Notes: generated by a model not told the origin, from the letters alone. 64,000 bases of DNA from Streptomyces sp. NBC_01241 (GCF_041435435.1 NZ_CP108494.1:4374501-4438500); one strand, 5' to 3'; positions 1 to 8,680 are shown, numbered from the stretch's first letter. A program made the numbers and translations.

Positions 1-541
1 CGGGCAGGACCGGCGTATGCAGCATGTAGACGTACCAGGACTTGGCGCCCTGTCCCAGCAGTTGGCCGACGCGGCGCGGGGTGGGCCGGGCCATCCGTTG
101 CTTGATCCAGTGGCCGAAGTGGTCCAGGGAGGGCCCGGACATCGAGGTGAACGAGGCGATCCGGCCCTCGGTCCGCTTGACCGTGGCGAACTCCCAGGAC
201 TGGACCGACCCCCAGTCGTGCCCGACCAGGTGCACCGGCCGGTCCGGGCTCACCGCATCGACGACGGCCAGGAAGTCATCGGTGAGCTTCTCCAGGGTGA
301 AGCCCCCGCGCAGCGGCTTCGGCGCCGTGGACCGGCCGTGCCCGCGTACGTCGTACAGCACGACGTGCCACTGATCGGCCAGCTGCCTCGCCACGTCCGA
401 CCAGACCTCCTTACTGTCCGGGTAGCCGTGGACGAGCACGACCGTCGGCCGTGACTCGTCACCCAACTCGGCGACGCACAGCTCGATTCCGCCCGTACGG
501 ACCCGGCGCTCGCGCGCCCCCGGCAGACTCTGCGGACTCAT
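1..541 (-). CDS. alpha/beta hydrolase domain protein (3' end outside window)
   Basis: Only the first 180 or so codons are inside the window. The translated start shows an alpha/beta hydrolase fold: oxyanion-hole motif VLVHGYPDS (residues 35-43), then the nucleophile elbow VGHDWGS with Asp109 where serine hydrolases have Ser. That points to the haloalkane dehalogenase/epoxide hydrolase branch. The ATG at 541 overlaps the TGA of the upstream M24 peptidase gene (ATGA), so the two are translationally coupled. From memory, Streptomyces proteins with this start continue into a C-terminal short-chain dehydrogenase domain; that part lies outside the window and is inference only. Substrate unknown. 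Confidence 0.85.
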   Translation of the reverse strand, partial: MSPQSLPGARERRVRTGGIELCVAELGDESRPTVVLVHGYPDSKEVWSDVARQLADQWHVVLYDVRGHGRSTAPKPLRGGFTLEKLTDDFLAVVDAVSPDRPVHLVGHDWGSVQSWEFATVKRTEGRIASFTSMSGPSLDHFGHWIKQRMARPTPRRVGQLLGQGAKSWYVYMLHTPVLP

Positions 542-1389
542 GCCGTCACCCTCTCCTCGGCCCAGCGCCGCACATGCGGCAGATCGTCGTCCAGCCAGAA
601 GGCGCTCTGTTCGGGGTCCTTGGAGTCGGTGACCACCAGGATCTCCTCGAACTTGGCGCCCGTACCCCGGAATCCGAGGTGGGGTTCGACCGCCCACAGC
701 CCGGGCTGCGGCGGATGGTCGGAGAAGCGGTACGGACTCCACAGCGGCGACCAGCCGTCCCGGTGTCCGTGCAGTGCGTCGCTCACAAGCCCCTTGAGCG
801 ACTGGGTGCCGAAGCCGAACACATGCGGGGACCAGCGGCGTTCGGTGACGCGGTCGACCTTGTGCGCGATGACGCCGAAGGGATACGCGCGATGTCTGTT
901 GGCGTACCCCTGCTTGATCATCAGGCGTTCGACGTCCTCGTAGATCTCACGCAGCGGGCGCCGCTCCCGCACTTCGCGCAGAATCAGCTCGCGGTGGACT
1001 TCCAGATCGGCCAGGAGCTTGTCGTGCAGCGGGCTGAGACCGAGGCAGCCGGAATAGCCGATGTCCGCCGTGAACCCCTTGTACACCGGGGCCATGTCGA
1101 GGATGAACGGCATCCCCGGCTCCAGCTTCCGATGGGTCGGGAAGAACTGCAGGGGCACTTTGAAGCCGGCGAAGGCCGTGCGGTCCCCGAACCAGGCGAA
1201 GGGGAGGTGGAACCAGTCCCGCACCCCGCGCTCGCGCAGCCAGTCGCGCTGCATCCGGGCCGCCTCGCGCTCGGTCACCCCCGGCCGGAGCCGGGCGGCG
1301 ACCGCCTCCGCGCAGTCGTACGCGAGACGCTGCACCTCTCTGAACCCCCGCAGCTCCGGGGCCTGTTCGTCCTTCACTGCCGAGGCCAT
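538..1389 (-). CDS. M24 family metallopeptidase-like protein
   Basis: 283 residues. The fold matches the pita-bread M24 family (methionine aminopeptidase, Xaa-Pro peptidase). A candidate metal pair is Asp98 and Asp109 in FILDMAPVYKGFTADIGY, with acidic C-terminal ligands in WAVEPHLGF and KFEEILVV. The usual GHGxG histidine is not obvious, so catalysis is uncertain. The frame stays open upstream to 1497, but codons before the ATG at 1389 look non-coding, and that ATG has a GGACGG-type ribosome site. The last codon overlaps the alpha/beta hydrolase start by four bases, so both act in one transcript. Probably cytoplasmic; substrate unknown. Confidence 0.85.
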   Translation of the reverse strand: MASAVKDEQAPELRGFREVQRLAYDCAEAVAARLRPGVTEREAARMQRDWLRERGVRDWFHLPFAWFGDRTAFAGFKVPLQFFPTHRKLEPGMPFILDMAPVYKGFTADIGYSGCLGLSPLHDKLLADLEVHRELILREVRERRPLREIYEDVERLMIKQGYANRHRAYPFGVIAHKVDRVTERRWSPHVFGFGTQSLKGLVSDALHGHRDGWSPLWSPYRFSDHPPQPGLWAVEPHLGFRGTGAKFEEILVVTDSKDPEQSAFWLDDDLPHVRRWAEERVTA

Positions 1390-1722
1390 GCCACCGTCCG
1401 TTCCCTGCTGTGTGCGGTACGTGTCCGTAACGTGACACTGATGAATGTGACAATGTCCGGCGACTACGTCAAGAGGTGTGTGAAGACCTGTGGACAACTC
1501 CGGCCCTCCCCCTCGCGCTCCGGCCCCGGCCCCGACATTGGCCTCTGCCCTCGGCTCCGGCCAGCGCCCCGACGTCGGCCCTCACCCCGGCTCCGGCCCG
1601 CCCCCGACTCCGGAACTCCTCCCTTGTGGTGGCCCCCTACGGGTCCGTACGCCTGGAGTCTGATGCGGATCCAGCCGCCTGGGCTGACGCCCACTGTGGC
1701 CCGCGCCACTATCTTCGAAGAC
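1390..1722. other. intergenic region with a DnaA-box-like nonamer
   Basis: About 330 bp separating divergent units. I see no convincing gene. It contains TGTGGACAA at 1489-1497, an exact reverse complement of the Streptomyces DnaA-box consensus TTGTCCACA. The stretch 1498-1620 is a run of proline/arginine-biased GC repeats (repeated cggcc/ccggc) without gene-like codon bias. Promoters for the M24 operon and the ABC operon must lie here, but I cannot place them. Confidence 0.5.
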
Positions 1723-2748
1723 GTGACTGTGATCGCGACCGAAAGCCTGAGCAAGCGGTTCCCCCGGGTGACCGCGCTTGACCGGCTCTCCTTGGACATC
1801 GGACCCGGTGTGACCGGCCTGGTGGGTTCCAACGGGGCCGGCAAGTCCACATTGATCAAGATCCTGCTGGGTTTGTCCCCCGCCACCGAAGGCCGGGCCG
1901 CGGTGCTTGGGCTCGACGTCGCCACCAGTGGCGCCGCCATCCGGGAGCGCGTCGGCTACATGCCCGAGCACGACTGCCTGCCACCGGACGTCTCGGCCAC
2001 CGAGTTCGTCGTTCACATGGCGCGGATGTCCGGACTGCCACCGACGGCGGCGCGCGAGCGGACCGCCGACACCCTGCGCCACGTCGGTCTGTACGAAGAG
2101 CGCTACCGCCCCATCGGCGGCTACTCGACCGGCATGAAGCAGCGCGTGAAACTGGCCCAGGCACTGGTCCACGACCCGCAGCTGGTGCTGCTCGACGAGC
2201 CGACCAACGGTCTGGACCCGGTCGGCCGCGACGAGATGCTGGGGCTGATCCGCCGTGTATACACGGACTTCGGCATCTCGGTCCTGGTCACCTCGCACCT
2301 CCTGGGCGAGCTCGAACGCACCTGTGACCACGTCGTCGTCATCGACGGCGGGACACTGCTGCGCTCCAGTTCCACCAGCGACTTCACCCAGACCACCACG
2401 ACCCTCGCGGTCGAGGTCACCGACAGCGACACCCACCCGGACGGCACCGACGCGCTGCGCCAGGCCCTCACCGGGGCCGGCGTCAAGCTCGTGGGCCACG
2501 ACGGTCTCGACGGGCAGGGGCTGCCCGGTGCGGGCCACATCCTGCTGATCGAGGCAACCGGCGAGGAGACGTACGACATCGTGCGAGACAGCGTCGCCGC
2601 GCTCGGACTCGGTCTCGTACGGATGGAGCAGCGGCGCCATCACATCGCCGAGGTCTTCCGTACCGAAGGGGAACCGCAGGCCGCAGCCGTGGCACACACC
2701 GCGCCCGCGGTTGTCGGGGCCGTACAGCAGAAGGGGAGCGGTCGGTGA
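1723..2748 (+). CDS. ABC transporter ATP-binding protein
   Basis: 341 residues, cytoplasmic ATPase of an ABC exporter. Walker A is GSNGAGKST (about 35-43), the signature is the YSTGMKQ variant, Walker B is LVLLDEP, and the H-loop is in VTSHLL. A C-terminal region of about 100 residues follows, as in exporters of the DrrA/NatA type. The GTG at 1723 (VTVIATESLSKRF) is chosen because upstream codons look random; a second GTG at 1729 is equally possible. Its stop overlaps the start of the permease gene. The substrate cannot be read from sequence. Confidence 0.93.
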   Translation: MTVIATESLSKRFPRVTALDRLSLDIGPGVTGLVGSNGAGKSTLIKILLGLSPATEGRAAVLGLDVATSGAAIRERVGYMPEHDCLPPDVSATEFVVHMARMSGLPPTAARERTADTLRHVGLYEERYRPIGGYSTGMKQRVKLAQALVHDPQLVLLDEPTNGLDPVGRDEMLGLIRRVYTDFGISVLVTSHLLGELERTCDHVVVIDGGTLLRSSSTSDFTQTTTTLAVEVTDSDTHPDGTDALRQALTGAGVKLVGHDGLDGQGLPGAGHILLIEATGEETYDIVRDSVAALGLGLVRMEQRRHHIAEVFRTEGEPQAAAVAHTAPAVVGAVQQKGSGR

Positions 2749-3656
2749 TGAGCACTGAGACCGGGGCCGTGAGCGGGAGCGAGACCTCCCGGATCCACAA
2801 CATCGGGTACCGCTCCTACGACGGCGCGCGGCTGGGCCGCGGCTATGCGCGGCGCTCGCTCTACTCGCAGTCCCTGCGAGGTTCTTTCGGACTGGGGCGG
2901 TCCGCCAAGTCCAAGGTGCTGCCGATGCTGCTCTTCGGTGTGATGTGCATGATCGCGGCGATCATCGTCGCCGTCGCCATTGCCACCCCGGGAAGCACGG
3001 CTCTGCCGATCAAGTACACGGCGTACGCGATCTATCTGCAGGCCGTCATCGGCCTCTTCCTTGCCGCGCAGGCACCCCAGTCGGTCTCCCGGGACTTGCG
3101 TTTCAAGAGCGTGCCGCTGTATTTCTCACGGCCGATCGAGCGGGTCGACTATGTCGTCGCGAAGCTGACGGCCATGGCGTCCGCGCTCTTCATTCTCACC
3201 GGGGCGCCGCTCGTCATCCTCTATGCGGGCGCGCTGCTCGGGAAGTTCGACTTCGTCGAGCAGACCAAGGGGTTCGGACAGGGGATGGTGTCGGTGGGGC
3301 TGCTCTCCGTACTCTTCGCAGGTCTGGGGCTGGTGATGGCCGCGCTGACACCACGCCGCGGTTTCGGTGTCGCCGCCGTGATCGCCGTGCTGACCATCTC
3401 CTACGGCGCGGTCTCCACGGTCCAGGCCATCGCCTGGCAGACGGACTCCGCCGGGGCCATCGAGTGGCTGGGGCTCTTCTCCCCCATCACGCTGATCGAC
3501 GGTGTGCAGACCGCGTTCCTCGGGGCCAATTCGGCCTTCCCCGGAGGGGAAGGCCCGGGGGCCGGGGCCGGCGTGGTCTATCTGATCGCTGTTCTCGCGC
3601 TCGTCGCCGGCTCGTACGCCGTACTGATGCGCCGCTACCGGAGGGTCGGGCTGTGA
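2748..3656 (+). CDS. ABC transporter permease
   Basis: 302 residues, integral membrane partner of the upstream ATPase. Six or so hydrophobic segments are visible, the first around 60-85 (LLFGVMCMIAAIIVAVAI) and the last near the C-terminus (VVYLIAVLALVAGSYAVL), with a basic cytosolic N-terminus. It belongs to the ABC-2-like permeases that pair with a separate ATPase. ATG at 2748 overlaps the previous stop; GTG at 2745 is an alternative start, and both are served by the GGGGAG site just upstream. The end overlaps the next ATPase by four bases (GTGA), so the four genes form one tightly coupled operon. Confidence 0.92.
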   Translation: MSTETGAVSGSETSRIHNIGYRSYDGARLGRGYARRSLYSQSLRGSFGLGRSAKSKVLPMLLFGVMCMIAAIIVAVAIATPGSTALPIKYTAYAIYLQAVIGLFLAAQAPQSVSRDLRFKSVPLYFSRPIERVDYVVAKLTAMASALFILTGAPLVILYAGALLGKFDFVEQTKGFGQGMVSVGLLSVLFAGLGLVMAALTPRRGFGVAAVIAVLTISYGAVSTVQAIAWQTDSAGAIEWLGLFSPITLIDGVQTAFLGANSAFPGGEGPGAGAGVVYLIAVLALVAGSYAVLMRRYRRVGL

Positions 3657-4564
3657 CCACCATCGAGATCGACCACACCTCGCGCTGGTTCGGCAATGTG
3701 GTCGCCGTCAACGACGTGAGCATGACGGTGGGCCCGGGTGTCACCGGGCTGCTCGGCCCCAACGGCGCGGGGAAGTCCACGCTGATCAACATGATGGCCG
3801 GCTTCCTCGCCCCGTCGACGGGCACCGTCACGCTCGACGGGCAGACGATCTGGCGCAACGAAGCGGTGTACAAGGAGATCGGGATCGTGCCCGAGCGGGA
3901 AGGGATGTACGACTTCCTGACCGGCCGCGAATTCGTCGTCGCCAATGCCGAATTGCAGGGGCTGAGTGACTCGGAGGCGCAGAAGGCGCTGGCCACGGTC
4001 GAGATGGAGTACGCGCAGGACCGCAAGATCTCGACGTACAGCAAGGGCATGCGCCAGCGCGTGAAGATGGCGTCCGCCCTGGTCCACGAACCGTCGGTAC
4101 TGCTGCTCGACGAGCCGTTCAACGGGATGGACCCGCGCCAGCGGATGCAGCTGATGGAACTGCTGCGACGGATGGGGGCCGAGGGCCGTACGGTGCTCTT
4201 CTCCTCCCACATCCTCGAAGAGGTCGAACAACTCGCCTCGCACATCGAGGTGATCGTGGCGGGACGGCACGCGGCATCCGGTGACTTCCGGAAGATCCGC
4301 CGGCTCATGACGGACCGCCCGCACCGCTATCTCGTACGCTCCAGCGACGACCGCGCCCTGGCCGCCGCGCTCATCGCCGACCCGTCCACGGCCGGTATCG
4401 AGGTGGACCTGGGAGAACAGGCCCTGCGTATCCAGGCGGTCGACTTCGGACGTTTCACCGAGCTACTGCCGAAGGTCGCACGTGAACACGGAATTCGCCT
4501 TCTGACCGTTTCGCCGTCCGACGAGTCCCTCGAATCGGTCTTTTCCTATCTCGTAGCGGCCTGA
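3653..4564 (+). CDS. ABC transporter ATP-binding protein
   Basis: 303 residues. Walker A GPNGAGKST, signature YSKGMRQR, Walker B VLLLDEP, and H-loop FSSHIL are all intact, so this is an active ATPase. It is a paralogue of the ATPase at 1723-2748 and sits between two permeases, so the operon may encode two exporters or one four-subunit machine. The GTG start overlaps the previous permease stop (GTGA). A downstream permease follows after 30 bp. The C-terminal 100 residues carry the mixed alpha/beta tail usual for bacterial exporter ATPases. Confidence 0.93.
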   Translation: MTTIEIDHTSRWFGNVVAVNDVSMTVGPGVTGLLGPNGAGKSTLINMMAGFLAPSTGTVTLDGQTIWRNEAVYKEIGIVPEREGMYDFLTGREFVVANAELQGLSDSEAQKALATVEMEYAQDRKISTYSKGMRQRVKMASALVHEPSVLLLDEPFNGMDPRQRMQLMELLRRMGAEGRTVLFSSHILEEVEQLASHIEVIVAGRHAASGDFRKIRRLMTDRPHRYLVRSSDDRALAAALIADPSTAGIEVDLGEQALRIQAVDFGRFTELLPKVAREHGIRLLTVSPSDESLESVFSYLVAA

Positions 4565-4594
4565 GTAGTGGCCTGAAAGGAGCTGTGAAGCGTC

Positions 4595-5314
4595 ATGTAC
4601 GACCCCACAGTCGCCCGGCTCACCTACCGGGCCCTGCTCGGCCGGCGCCGGGCCGCCATCCTCTTCGTCCTGCCCGCCCTGCTGGTGCTCATCGCCGTCG
4701 CGGTACGGATGTTCGCGGGAGCCGATGACCAGGTCGCCTCGGATGTGCTGGGCGGCTTCGCCATCGCCACGATGGTGCCGCTGATCGGCGTGATCGCCGG
4801 TACCGGAGCCATCGGTCCCGAGATCGACGACGGATCGATCGTCTATCTGCTGGCCAAGCCGGTGAAGCGGCCGACGATCATCTTCACCAAGCTGATCGTG
4901 GCCATCGCCGTCACGATGGTCTTCTCCGCGCTGCCCACGCTGATCGCGGGACTGATCCTCAACGGCAACGGCCAGCAGATCGCGGTGGCGTACACCATCG
5001 CCGCACTGGTCGCCTCGATCGCGTACAGCTCACTGTTCCTGCTGCTGGGCACGGTCAGCAGGCACGCGGTCGTCTTCGGCCTCGTCTACGCCCTGGTGTG
5101 GGAGGCCCTGTTCGGCACTCTGGTGCCGGGGGCGCGCACGCTCAGCGTGCAGCAGTGGTCCCTCGCGGTCGCCGAGAAGGTCGGCGGCGCGGGCACGATC
5201 ACCTCCGACGTCGGGCTGCCGGTCGCGACCGTCCTGCTGGCGGCGGTCACGGTCGTGGCGACCTGGTACGCAGGGCAGAAGCTGCGCGCGCTGAAGCTGG
5301 CCGGGGAAGAGTGA
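4595..5314 (+). CDS. ABC transporter permease
   Basis: 239 residues with about six membrane segments (for example ILFVLPALLVLIAVAV near 25 and VFGLVYALVWEALFGTLV near 165). It resembles NosY/ABC-2 type permeases, which have the conserved sequence IGPEIDDGSIVYLLAKPV after the second helix. AAAGGAG lies upstream of the ATG. It is the last gene of the exporter operon. Its 3' end, including the stop, has been duplicated downstream (see the repeat at 5301-5369). Confidence 0.92.
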   Translation: MYDPTVARLTYRALLGRRRAAILFVLPALLVLIAVAVRMFAGADDQVASDVLGGFAIATMVPLIGVIAGTGAIGPEIDDGSIVYLLAKPVKRPTIIFTKLIVAIAVTMVFSALPTLIAGLILNGNGQQIAVAYTIAALVASIAYSSLFLLLGTVSRHAVVFGLVYALVWEALFGTLVPGARTLSVQQWSLAVAEKVGGAGTITSDVGLPVATVLLAAVTVVATWYAGQKLRALKLAGEE

Positions 5315-5369
5315 AGGGGAAGACCGACCGGGTAGGAGCGACCGGGGAAGAGTGACCGGGGAAGAGTGA
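5301..5369 (+). repeat. three copies of the permease gene's 3' end
   Basis: The last 14 bases of the permease gene, including its stop (5301-5314), recur exactly at 5342-5355 and 5356-5369, the last two head to tail, with a degenerate copy in between. Each copy ends in TGA. This looks like slippage-generated tandem duplication at a gene end. Confidence 0.85.
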
Positions 5370-5451
5370 CTGGAGGGCATCCTCCGGAGATTTCCCTTCG
5401 GACACCTCGCTCTGTGTTCCGTTTCTGATCACAGCCGCACTCATCACTCAT

Positions 5452-5478
5452 CAACCCTCGCCTTCAGGGCGGGGGTTG
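5452..5478. terminator. 11-bp hairpin, possible terminator or mobile-element end
   Basis: Stem 5452-5462 pairs with 5468-5478 with one G-T wobble and a 5-base loop. There is no T-run. It lies 140 bp after the exporter operon and may end it. The CCTTCAGGGCGGGG core also resembles hairpins found at ends of IS200/IS605-type elements; no transposase gene is near. Confidence 0.45.
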
Positions 5479-5599
5479 ATGCATTTCGGACAGTAGTACG
5501 CGTAACTGTACGGTTATCGGTTCGTTGGGCAGGGTGCGTGGAGGCAACTGGAATCCGTGGTGTCGTAGCTTTCGTGAAACAGCAGAGGTCGTCAAAAAG

Positions 5600-6127
5600 G
5601 TGACCCAGCGGCATCGAGTCGAGGTTGCAGAGAATGGGCTCACGCTTCTGCGCGCCTCTGAGCTGCGGGAATTCCATAGGGACATGTTGTCCCTATGGGG
5701 CGGAGGGGAGGACGAAAGTTATCCACAGGCCGCCACTCGGCTCACCCTCTACACCCGCAGGACCGTGCTCAACGTCGCGATGCTTCTTCGCGACAGCGAC
5801 ATCGCCCGATGCGTCCGTACCTATCTGCTCGACGTCGAGCAGGACCTGCGCGCGGGCTACGCCTCGCTCGAACACCGCGTCACCCGGGTCGAGAGCTGCC
5901 TCGCCGGAGTGGGCAGCGCGCTTCAGGAGCTCGGCCCTGTCCTCAATCGGATGTTGCTCCGACTCGACAGCCTCGACCGGAGGCTGGACGTCACACATCA
6001 GGTCGTCGGAGCCATGAGCGTGCGGCTGGGGCACGTGTCCGAGGACCTCGTCCGTATCGACGGCAGGATGGATGATCTCGTCCGCCACCTGAAGGATCTG
6101 AGCCGCCGAGGCAACAAGCAGCGCTGA
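5600..6127 (+). CDS. Rha/antirepressor-like protein with C-terminal coiled coil
   Basis: 175 residues from GTG 5600; the frame is open back to a TTG at 5525, but those codons look non-coding. The middle (LTLYTRRTVLNVAMLLRDS then VRTYLLDVE) resembles the segment shared by many phage-type Rha/ORF6N-like regulators in actinomycetes. That is a similarity from memory, not a search. From about residue 90 onward the sequence is a long amphipathic helix (LNRMLLRLDSLDRRLD, LVRIDGRMDDLVRHL) predicted to form a coiled coil. A strong 11-bp inverted repeat at 5674-5698 lies inside the gene, and TTATCCACA occurs at 5719-5727. Function unknown; probably a DNA-associated oligomer. Confidence 0.7.
   Translation: MTQRHRVEVAENGLTLLRASELREFHRDMLSLWGGGEDESYPQAATRLTLYTRRTVLNVAMLLRDSDIARCVRTYLLDVEQDLRAGYASLEHRVTRVESCLAGVGSALQELGPVLNRMLLRLDSLDRRLDVTHQVVGAMSVRLGHVSEDLVRIDGRMDDLVRHLKDLSRRGNKQR
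5674..5698. promoter_or_regulatory. perfect 11-bp inverted repeat inside a coding region
   Basis: CCATAGGGACA (5674-5684) is the exact reverse complement of 5688-5698, with loop TGT. It is A+T-richer than its surroundings and encodes HRDMLSLWG-type residues. It could be an operator for the Rha-like protein itself or an mRNA hairpin. Confidence 0.5.
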
Positions 6128-6436
6128 TCCGACGGACGTGCGCGGCCCTTCGGTGCTGCCCGGAAATTGGGTGGCACCGAAAGGTAGCGCCGGGCACAGT
6201 AGTTGGTGCGGCACATGCCGAAGGCGGTGCAGAACGCCCCGACAGGATCGTCCACAGGCCGACATGCACTCCACAGGCCGGGAGAGGAGCGCGACGATGA
6301 CCGAGAGTCCGAGTCCGTCGAGTTCCCAGCAGGGCGGGCCCGAGCCGGCACCGGAGTAGTCACCGACGACTCCGCCGTGCCGATCGGAGCAGGACGCCCG
6401 GGGCGGTTTCTCTGCGCATCGCGCGGCCGCCCTCCC
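6128..6436. other. gene-poor spacer before tRNA-Ser
   Basis: About 310 bp. The only candidate is a 20-codon frame at 6297-6359 on the plus strand (MTESPSPSSSQQGGPEPAPE), preceded by GAGAGGAG. It has good codon bias but is too short to trust. Two copies of TCCACAGGCC lie at about 6250-6279. The tRNA-Ser promoter should be in the last 80 bp. Confidence 0.4.
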
Positions 6437-6524
<88 letters not shown>

Positions 6525-6530
6525 CAGCAG

Positions 6531-6598
6531 CAGCGCCGTCGAGTACGACCAGCCCAGCGCCGTCGAGTACGACCAGCCGTACGGGTACCCGTACGGCT
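6531..6598 (+). repeat. exact 24-bp tandem duplication followed by a 24-bp perfect palindrome
   Basis: Bases 6531-6554 are repeated exactly at 6555-6578. The overlapping palindrome AGCCGTACGGGTACCCGTAC (first 20 bases) spans 6575-6598 and is perfectly self-complementary. Read on the plus strand the block encodes SAVEYDQP twice, then YGYPYGY, as if it were the tail of a lost gene. The palindrome touches the stop of the HAD gene on the other strand and may terminate it. Confidence 0.8.
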
Positions 6599-7394
6599 AC
6601 AGCAGCTGCTCCAGCACCACAGCTATGCCGTCGTCCTCGTTGGACGCGGTGATCTCCTGGGCCACGGCCTTCAGATCCGCATGCGCGTTGGCCATCGCGA
6701 CACCCCGCTGCGCCCAGGCGAACATCGGGATGTCGTTCGGCATGTCGCCGAAGGCCAGGGTGTCCGCGGCCGTCACACCCAGCCGGCGCGCGGCCAGCGA
6801 GAGGCCGGTCGCCTTGCTCAGTCCCAGAGGCAGGATCTCCACCACGCCCGGACCGGCCATGACCACGTCCACCAGATTCCCGACAGCCGCTCGCGCGGCC
6901 TTCGCCAGTGCGTCGTCGTCGAGATCGGGATGCTGGATGTACACCTTGTTCAGGGGGGCCGACCACAACTCGGCCGGGTCCTCGGCGAAGACGGCCGGAA
7001 GGGGACTTTCCTGTACGCGGTAGCCGGGACCGACCAGCACATCGCCGTCGAGCCCGTCGCGGCTCGCCGCCAGTGCCAACGGGCCGACCTCGGCCTCGAC
7101 CTTGGACAGCGCGAGACCGGCGAGCTGCCGGTCCAGCGTCAGCGAGGTCAGCAGCTTGCGTTCGCCCGCGTGGTAGACCTGCGCGCCCTGGCCGCAGACC
7201 GCGAGCCCCTCGTAGTGCAGGTCGTCCAGGATGTGCCGGGTCCACGGAACCGCGCGGCCGGTGACGATGATGTGTGCGGCACCGGCCGCGGTGACCGCGG
7301 ACAGCGCCGCACGGGTGCGTTCGGAGACCGTCTCGTCGTTACGCAGCAGCGTGCCGTCGAGATCGGTCGCGATGAGCTTGTACGGAAAGGTCAC
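6597..7394 (-). CDS. HAD-superfamily phosphatase (Cof type)
   Basis: 265 residues, cytoplasmic sugar- or nucleotide-phosphatase of the HAD IIB (Cof) family. Motif I is DLDGTLL near residue 10, motif II is IVTGR, the motif III lysine is in the GLSKATGL region, and motif IV is GDMPNDIPM. A large cap domain of about 100 residues sits between motifs II and III. The GTG start at 7394 overlaps the serS stop (GTGA), so it is translated from the serS message. Substrate not predictable. A perfect palindrome forms the immediate 3' end. Confidence 0.93.
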   Translation of the reverse strand: MTFPYKLIATDLDGTLLRNDETVSERTRAALSAVTAAGAAHIIVTGRAVPWTRHILDDLHYEGLAVCGQGAQVYHAGERKLLTSLTLDRQLAGLALSKVEAEVGPLALAASRDGLDGDVLVGPGYRVQESPLPAVFAEDPAELWSAPLNKVYIQHPDLDDDALAKAARAAVGNLVDVVMAGPGVVEILPLGLSKATGLSLAARRLGVTAADTLAFGDMPNDIPMFAWAQRGVAMANAHADLKAVAQEITASNEDDGIAVVLEQLL

Positions 7395-8680
7395 TTGGCG
7401 ACCGGTTCCAGAACCTCGCGCCCGCCCAGGTACGGCCGGAGCACCTCCGGCACCCGCACCGATCCGTCGGCCAGCTGGTGGTTCTCCAGGATCGCCACGA
7501 TCGTGCGCGGTACGGCGCAGAGCGTGCCGTTCAGTGTGGCCAGCGGCTGGAGGACCTTTTTGCCGTCGCGGGTTTCGCGCATCCGGACGGACAGGCGGCG
7601 CGCCTGGAAGCTGTCGCAGTTCGATGCGGACGTCAGCTCGCGGTACTTGCCCTGCGTCGGGATCCACGCTTCGCAGTCGAACTTCCGGGAGGCCGAGGCC
7701 CCCAGATCGCCGGTGGCGACATCGATCACCTGGAAGGGCAGCTCAAGAGCGGTGAGCCACTGCTTCTCCCAGTCCAGGAGCCTGCGGTGCTCGGCCTCGG
7801 CGTCCGCCGGGTCGACGTACGAGAACATCTCGACCTTGTCGAACTGGTGGACGCGGAAGATGCCTCGGGTGTCCTTGCCGTACGTACCGGCCTCGCGGCG
7901 AAAGCACGGCGAGAAGCCCGCGTACCGCAGCGGCAGCTTGTCGGCCTCGATGATCTCGTCCATGTGGTAGGCGGCGAGCGGGACCTCGGAGGTGCCGACC
8001 AGGTAGTAGTCGTCCTTCTCCAGGTGGTACACGTTCTCCGCGGCCTGGCCGAGGAAACCGGTGCCTTCCATGGCGCGCGGGCGGACCAGCGCCGGCGTCA
8101 GCATCGGGACGAATCCGGCTTCGGTGGCTTGCGCGATCGCCGCGTTGACGAGGGCGAGCTCCAGCAGCGCGCCGACACCCGTCAGGTAGTAGAAGCGCGA
8201 ACCGGAGACCTTGGCGCCGCGTTCCATGTCGATGGCGCCGAGCATCTCGCCGAGCTCAAGGTGGTCCTTGGGCTCGAAGCCCTCGGCCCCGAAGTCACGG
8301 ATCGTGCCGTGTGTCTCCAGGACGACGAAGTCCTCCTCGCCGCCGATCGGCACGTCCTCGTGGACGATGTTGCCGAGCTGGAGCAGCAGGCGCTTGGCCT
8401 CTGCGTCGGCTTCGTCCTGTGCCGAGTCGGCCGCTTTGACGTCGGCCTTCAGCTGCTCGGCCTTCTTCAGGAGCTCGGTGCGCTCCTCGGGCGAAGCCTT
8501 GGGGATGAGCTTGCCGAGCGCCTTCTGCTCGGAGCGGAGTTCGTCGAAGCGGACACCGGACGACCTGCGCCGCTCGTCGGCGGAGAGGAGGGCGTCGACG
8601 AGCGCGACGTCCTCTCCACGGGCGCGCTGGGAGGCGCGAACACGGTCGGGGTCCTCACGGAGCAGGCGAAGGTCAATCAC
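7391..8680 (-). CDS. serS: seryl-tRNA synthetase
   Basis: 429 residues, class II synthetase that charges tRNA-Ser. The N-terminal antiparallel coiled-coil arm (about 25-105, RSEQKALGKLIPKASPEE onward) binds the long variable arm. Motif 2 is CFRREAGTYG with the RIFRVHQF-type region after it (GIFRVHQF), and motif 3 is NGTLCAVPRTIVAILEN. Length is as usual (about 425). The GTG at 8680 follows a GGAGGGG with unusually short spacing. The HAD gene overlaps its end by four bases. Four tRNA-Ser genes occur in this same window. Confidence 0.98.
   Translation of the reverse strand: MIDLRLLREDPDRVRASQRARGEDVALVDALLSADERRRSSGVRFDELRSEQKALGKLIPKASPEERTELLKKAEQLKADVKAADSAQDEADAEAKRLLLQLGNIVHEDVPIGGEEDFVVLETHGTIRDFGAEGFEPKDHLELGEMLGAIDMERGAKVSGSRFYYLTGVGALLELALVNAAIAQATEAGFVPMLTPALVRPRAMEGTGFLGQAAENVYHLEKDDYYLVGTSEVPLAAYHMDEIIEADKLPLRYAGFSPCFRREAGTYGKDTRGIFRVHQFDKVEMFSYVDPADAEAEHRRLLDWEKQWLTALELPFQVIDVATGDLGASASRKFDCEAWIPTQGKYRELTSASNCDSFQARRLSVRMRETRDGKKVLQPLATLNGTLCAVPRTIVAILENHQLADGSVRVPEVLRPYLGGREVLEPVAK

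Noticed and set aside
451..1722. Long open frame on the plus strand running from 451 into the first ABC ATPase
   Set aside because: It lies opposite the M24 peptidase gene; recognisable protein begins only at the GTG near 1723.
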